10,757 bases of DNA, from the NCBI GenBank assembly GCA_002430755.1, contig DJCX01000093.1, forward strand, positions 1 to 10,757. The letters are read 5' to 3'. This document shows, in pieces, positions 7,407-10,757 of the stretch (within the stretch, counting starts at the first letter, position 1; each line of letters begins with the position of its first letter). The DNA is from Flavobacteriales bacterium UBA5939 (GTDB lineage: Bacteria > Bacteroidota > Bacteroidia > Flavobacteriales > Schleiferiaceae). Below the pieces are notes generated by a model. That model had not been told where the DNA came from, ran no database searches, and was given only the letters and a program-made list of their open reading frames with translations. Position numbers and translations under genes: made by a program.

Positions 7407-8033
7407 TTAGCTTAAAATAGCTGTCACTTTCTCAACTGCACCTTCTGACATCACTACTGCTGACGCATTCATAATGTCGTAAGTGCTTAATTCTGAGCAG
7501 TTTACAACTTTAACCCCTGTTAAATTGCGGGATGACAAATATACATTTTTATCGTAATCACCTACTACGAACAGCGACTTTTTCTCGTTGAGACCCAGTG
7601 CGCTAAGCACTGACAAGAATGACTTTGTCTTTGGAGCTTCGAACGTAAAGTTCTCTACTACAGTAAGAGCATCACCTTTAGCCTTCATTGAAAGTGCTGA
7701 ACGGCGAGCCAATTGCTTCACCTTCTTGTTCAACTTGAAGCCGTAGTTACGAGGACGTGGACCGAATACGGTACCACCACCACGCTGGATAGGAGAACGC
7801 ATAGAACCCGCACGAGCGCCACCAGTACCTTTCTGCTTGTGGTGCTTTTTAGTCGTACGGTTGATCTCGCCTCTTTCCTTAGACTTGTGAGTTCCCTGAC
7901 GAGCATTGGCCAAGAACTGCTTTACGTCCAAGTAAATGCTGTGCTCATTCGGCTCGATGCCAAATACAGAAGCGTTTAACTTAACGCTTTTGCCGGTTTC
8001 TTTACCGTTGATATCTACTACCTTGAATTCCAT
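7407..8033 (-). CDS. rplD: Large ribosomal subunit protein uL4 (L4)
   Basis: L4 is an early assembly protein whose long loop reaches the tunnel constriction next to L22. In E. coli it also represses its own operon through the rpsJ leader. The product has 208 residues, a normal length. The extended loop spans about residues 46-97 (QGTHKSKERGEINRTTKKHHKQKGTGGARAGSMRSPIQRGGGTVFGPRPRNY with usual family spacing); the KGTGGARAGSMRSPI part is the macrolide-related tip. Its ATG overlaps the TAA of rplC by one base (TAATG), the only overlap in the window. No leader suited to L4 feedback exists here, since rpsJ follows fusA after 12 nt. Confidence 0.98.
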   Translation of the reverse strand: MEFKVVDINGKETGKSVKLNASVFGIEPNEHSIYLDVKQFLANARQGTHKSKERGEINRTTKKHHKQKGTGGARAGSMRSPIQRGGGTVFGPRPRNYGFKLNKKVKQLARRSALSMKAKGDALTVVENFTFEAPKTKSFLSVLSALGLNEKKSLFVVGDYDKNVYLSSRNLTGVKVVNCSELSTYDIMNASAVVMSEGAVEKVTAILS

Positions 8034-8035
8034 TA
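8031..8035 (-). other. Stop-start overlap TAATG between rplC and rplD
   Basis: The TAA of rplC (8033-8035) and the ATG of rplD (8031-8033) share one base. Such an overlap usually means that a ribosome ending L3 restarts on L4 without leaving the message. GAGAAG precedes it inside the rplC coding sequence and could act as a weak ribosome-binding site. The overlap is read directly; the coupling is inferred. Confidence 0.9.
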
Positions 8036-8650
8036 CTTCTCAATAATTACAGTTGAATTCTTAGCTCCTGGAACGGAACCTTTAACTACGAGCAAGTTTT
8101 TCTCTGCATCTACCTTCAAAACCTGTAGGTTCTGAACCTTTGCACGCTTGCCACCCATGCGACCAGCCATACGCATACCCTTGAATACGCGCGATGGATC
8201 TGAACCCGCACCAATCGAACCCGGTGCACGCAGACGGTTGTGCTGACCGTGAGTCGCCTGACCCACACCCGCAAAGCCGTGACGCTTTACTACACCTTGG
8301 AAACCTTTACCCTTAGAAGTGCCGACTACATCAACGAAGCCGCCTTCCTCGAACAAATCAACAGTGAGCACTTGACCCAACTGCAGCTCCTCTTCGAAGT
8401 CTGTGAATTCTACTAGTTTTCTCTTGGCAGAGGTACCTGCTTTTTGTACGTGCCCTTTCAATGCTTTAGAGGTATTCTTATCCTTTGCCTCTCCCCAACC
8501 TAGTTGGATTGCATTGTAACCATCGACATCTTCAGTTTTCACCTGAGTAACTACACATGGACCTACTTCTAGTACAGTACATGGCAAGTTCTTACCCTCT
8601 GGGCTGAAAATGCTGGTCATTCCGACTTTTTTACCAATTAATCCTGGCAT
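8033..8650 (-). CDS. rplC: Large ribosomal subunit protein uL3 (L3)
   Basis: L3 is one of the first proteins to bind 23S rRNA and sends an extension toward the peptidyl transferase centre. The product has 205 residues, beginning MPGLIGKKVGMTSIFSPEGK. The core KGKGFQGVVKRHGFAGVGQATHGQHNRLRAPGSIG (113-147) and KGMRMAGRMGGKRAKVQNLQVLKVD (157-181) are diagnostic. In E. coli the sequence after GSIG is QNQ, with a glutamine methylated by PrmB; here it is GSIGAGSDPSRV, so that glutamine is absent. The gene begins 30 nt after rpsJ, the widest gap in the window, and its stop overlaps the rplD start. Confidence 0.98.
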   Translation of the reverse strand: MPGLIGKKVGMTSIFSPEGKNLPCTVLEVGPCVVTQVKTEDVDGYNAIQLGWGEAKDKNTSKALKGHVQKAGTSAKRKLVEFTDFEEELQLGQVLTVDLFEEGGFVDVVGTSKGKGFQGVVKRHGFAGVGQATHGQHNRLRAPGSIGAGSDPSRVFKGMRMAGRMGGKRAKVQNLQVLKVDAEKNLLVVKGSVPGAKNSTVIIEK

Positions 8651-8680
8651 GTTTTCTGGAATTTAATGTTTAGTCTACTG
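8651..8680 (-). other. rpsJ-rplC spacer, longest non-coding gap in the window
   Basis: These 30 nt are the widest gap between genes here. In the RNA sense, GTCTA-ACAG-TAGAC (8673-8686) can form a 5-bp stem with a 4-nt loop that contains part of the rpsJ stop codon. No U-run follows, so it is not an intrinsic terminator. The remaining bases before rplC (ATTAAATTCCAGAAAAC) are AT-rich and lack a Shine-Dalgarno. Confidence 0.5.
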
Positions 8681-8986
8681 TTAGACCTTGATTTCTACTT
8701 CTACACCACTCGGCAACTCTAACTTCATCAAAGCGTCAATGGTCTTTGACGAAGAAGAGTAGATGTCCAACAGACGCTTGTAATTGCTCAGTTGGAACTG
8801 CTCGCGTGATTTCTTGTTTACGTGTGGTGAGCGGAGCACCGTGTAAATGCGCTTATTTGTTGGTAATGGAATAGGACCATTAACAACTGCGCCGGTACTC
8901 TTCACAGTCTTAACGATCTTCTCAGCAGACTTATCTACTAAGTTGTGGTCGTAAGACTTAAGCTTGATGCGAATTTTTTGACTCAT
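8681..8986 (-). CDS. rpsJ: Small ribosomal subunit protein uS10 (S10, also NusE)
   Basis: S10 is a protein of the 30S head and, as NusE, joins NusB in transcription antitermination and links NusG to the ribosome. The product has 101 residues, the normal length. The family pattern is IRIKLKSYDHNLVDKSAEKIVKTVKSTGAVVNGPIPLPTNKRIYTVLRSPHVNKKSREQF, followed by LLDIYSSSSKTIDALMKLELPSGVEVEIKV. The tRNA-facing loop GPIPLPTNKRIYTVLRSPHVNKKSREQF lies at about residues 37-64. It starts only 12 nt after the fusA stop, with no tuf gene and no long leader. The bases before its ATG (AATAGACTACA) show no Shine-Dalgarno. Confidence 0.99.
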   Translation of the reverse strand: MSQKIRIKLKSYDHNLVDKSAEKIVKTVKSTGAVVNGPIPLPTNKRIYTVLRSPHVNKKSREQFQLSNYKRLLDIYSSSSKTIDALMKLELPSGVEVEIKV

Positions 8987-8998
8987 TGTAGTCTATTA

Positions 8999-10757
8999 TT
9001 AAGCTTTTGATTCTTCAATTACTTTCTCTGAAATGTTCGATGGAGTTTCTGCGTAGTGCGAGAACACCATAGTAGATGCCGCACGACCAGAACTTAACGT
9101 ACGCAATGTTGTCACGTAACCGAACATTTCTGATAGAGGCACATCCGCCTTGATAACCTTGGCGTTGTTACGATCAGACATGTCATTTACTTGACCGCGA
9201 CGACGGTTCAAATCACCAACGATATCACCCATATACTCTTCTGGAGTAACTACCTCTAGCTTCATGATTGGCTCCATGATAACAGGAGTAGCTTTCTTAG
9301 CGCTTTCCTTGAAACCGAGCTTAGCTGCCAATTCGAAAGACAACTGATCAGAATCCACAGGGTGGAAAGAACCGTCTTTCAAAACAACCTTCACAGAATC
9401 AACATTAAAGCCAGCCAAAGGACCATTAACCATAGCCGCTTTGAAACCATTTTCTACAGAAGGAATGAATTCTCTTGGTACGTTACCACCTTTCACCTCG
9501 TTTACGAACTGAAGACCTTCACCTTCGAAGTCAGCGTCCACTGGAGAGATGTCAAAAATGATATCCGCGAACTTACCGCGACCACCCGTTTGTTTCTTGT
9601 AAACCTCACGGTGGTTAGCAGTACCGTTCAAGGCTTCTTTATACTCAACTTGTGGCTCACCTACGTTCACCTCAACCTTGAATTCACGTCTCATACGATC
9701 AATCAAGATGTCCAAGTGAAGCTCACCCATACCTGAGATAATTGTTTGACCTGAAGCTTCGTCTGTTTGAACACGGAAGGTTGGATCTTCTTCAGATAGT
9801 TTTGCCAAAGCAGTACCCATCTTATCTACATCCGCCTTTGATTTAGGCTCAACTGCGATACCAATTACTGGCTCTGGGAAAGTCATCGACTCAAGTACAA
9901 TCGGTGCTTTCTCGTCACAAAGTGTATCACCAGTACGGATGTCTTTGAATCCTACACCTGCACCAATATCACCAGCGGTAATCTGATCGATCGGCTGCTG
10001 CTTGTTCGAGTGCATCTGGAAGATACGAGAGATACGCTCTTTTTTACCTGAACGTGTGTTCTTAACGTAACTACCTGCATCAAGTGCACCAGAGTAAACG
10101 CGGAAGAAACATAAACGACCAACGAATGGGTCAGTTGCGATCTTAAATGCCAATGCAGAGAATGGTTCCTCTACAGAAGGCTTACGTGAATCAGCATCAC
10201 CTGTATCTGGGTTTGTACCTTCAATTGCTTCTACATCTAGTGGAGACGGCAAGTAACGCATCACTGCGTCCAACATAGCCTGAACACCTTTGTTCTTAAA
10301 CGCAGAACCACACATCATAGGAATGATGCTCATATCAATAGTTGCGGCACGCAGTGCAGCAATGATCTCATCTTCAGTGATGCTGTCCTCGTCCTCGAAG
10401 AATTTCTCCATCAAGTTCTCGTCATATTCAGCAACAGCCTCAATAAGTTCAGCGCGCTTCTCGTCTACAGTATCTACTAAATCGCTAGGGATTTCGATTT
10501 CTTCGTAAGTCATCCCCATATCTTCTTCATTCCAAACGATGGCTTTCTTGCTGATCAAATCAACAACACCTTTGAAATCCATTTCGTCACCAATTGGCAC
10601 TTGAAGAGCAACTGGGTTACCACCCAACATTTCTTTTACCTGACGACAAACATTAAAGAAGTCAGAACCTTGACGGTCCATTTTATTTACGAAACCTAGA
10701 CGTGGTACACGGTACTTGTCCGCTTGACGCCATACAGTTTCAGATTGTGGCTCAACA
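8999..10757 (-). CDS. fusA: Elongation factor G, N-terminus cut off by window edge
   Basis: EF-G is the GTPase that drives translocation of tRNA and mRNA and works with RRF in ribosome recycling. The frame stays open to the window edge, giving 585 visible residues of about 700, with roughly the first 115-120 missing, including the P-loop. The visible part starts VEPQSETVWRQADKYRVPRL; the G4 motif NKMD is at visible residues 24-27, and the G5-like GSAFKNK is at about 150-156. Domain II runs about 195-290 (FKIATDPFVGRLCFFRVYSG). Domain III, with ISGMGELHLDILIDRM, runs about 295-370. Domain IV, with the GGRGKFAD segment, runs about 375-490, and domain V, with EEYMGDIVGDLNRRRGQV, follows to the end. 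The wording is that of canonical housekeeping EF-G in Bacteroidota; nothing suggests a degraded or specialised paralogue. It ends 12 nt before rpsJ. Confidence 0.98.
   Translation of the reverse strand, partial: VEPQSETVWRQADKYRVPRLGFVNKMDRQGSDFFNVCRQVKEMLGGNPVALQVPIGDEMDFKGVVDLISKKAIVWNEEDMGMTYEEIEIPSDLVDTVDEKRAELIEAVAEYDENLMEKFFEDEDSITEDEIIAALRAATIDMSIIPMMCGSAFKNKGVQAMLDAVMRYLPSPLDVEAIEGTNPDTGDADSRKPSVEEPFSALAFKIATDPFVGRLCFFRVYSGALDAGSYVKNTRSGKKERISRIFQMHSNKQQPIDQITAGDIGAGVGFKDIRTGDTLCDEKAPIVLESMTFPEPVIGIAVEPKSKADVDKMGTALAKLSEEDPTFRVQTDEASGQTIISGMGELHLDILIDRMRREFKVEVNVGEPQVEYKEALNGTANHREVYKKQTGGRGKFADIIFDISPVDADFEGEGLQFVNEVKGGNVPREFIPSVENGFKAAMVNGPLAGFNVDSVKVVLKDGSFHPVDSDQLSFELAAKLGFKESAKKATPVIMEPIMKLEVVTPEEYMGDIVGDLNRRRGQVNDMSDRNNAKVIKADVPLSEMFGYVTTLRTLSSGRAASTMVFSHYAETPSNISEKVIEESKA

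Noticed and set aside
8673..8686. Possible intrinsic terminator between rpsJ and rplC
   Set aside because: The stem is only 5 bp, it is not GC-rich, and no U-run follows it.
9362..9736. Plus-strand open frame of 124 codons opposite fusA
   Set aside because: It is antisense to conserved EF-G domains III and IV. The translation has no recognisable domain or signal.
10682..10757. Treating the ATG at 10679-10681 as the true EF-G start
   Set aside because: The frame continues upstream to the window edge with conserved EF-G sequence (EPQSETVWRQADKYRVPR), and that methionine is the M of the NKMD G4 motif.

Overview
The window is one uninterrupted run of translation genes, all on the minus strand, so transcription runs from the high coordinates to the low ones. 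In that direction the order is fusA (5' end cut off), rpsJ, rplC, rplD, rplW, rplB, rpsS, rplV, rpsC, rplP, rpmC, rpsQ, rplN, rplX, rplE, rpsN, rpsH, rplF, rplR, rpsE, rpmD and rplO (3' end cut off). This is the tail of the 'str' cluster joined directly to the S10 and spc ribosomal protein clusters.

The source is most likely a member of the Bacteroidota; the class is not resolved. The reasons are the wording of EF-G, S3, L22, L2, L6 and L15, the fusA-rpsJ junction with no tuf gene between, the long zinc-free form of S14, and start regions that mostly lack a Shine-Dalgarno sequence and are A/T-rich. This placement comes from remembered family patterns and was not checked by alignment.

Layout: 8999-10757 codes for elongation factor G from the G4 motif to the C-terminus. 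3980-8986 holds the S10 block (S10, L3, L4, L23, L2, S19, L22, S3, L16, L29, S17). 1-3977 holds the spc block (L14, L24, L5, S14, S8, L6, L18, S5, L30, L15). Gaps between genes are 1 to 30 nt, with one 1-nt overlap (rplC/rplD). No non-coding stretch exceeds 30 nt, so there is no room for an internal intergenic promoter or a classical terminator. The promoter and terminator of this transcript must lie outside the window.

The products act together: S3, S5, S8, S10, S14, S17 and S19 build the 30S subunit; L2-L6, L14-L16, L18, L22-L24, L29 and L30 build the 50S subunit; EF-G drives translocation on the finished ribosome. All 21 visible stop codons are TAA and all 21 visible start codons are ATG, as expected for very highly expressed genes.

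I looked for an undescribed system and found none. There are no mobile elements, RNA genes, CRISPR arrays, foreign genes, frameshifts or orphan genes. The items in Part 2 concern translation initiation and operon architecture and are of modest interest.
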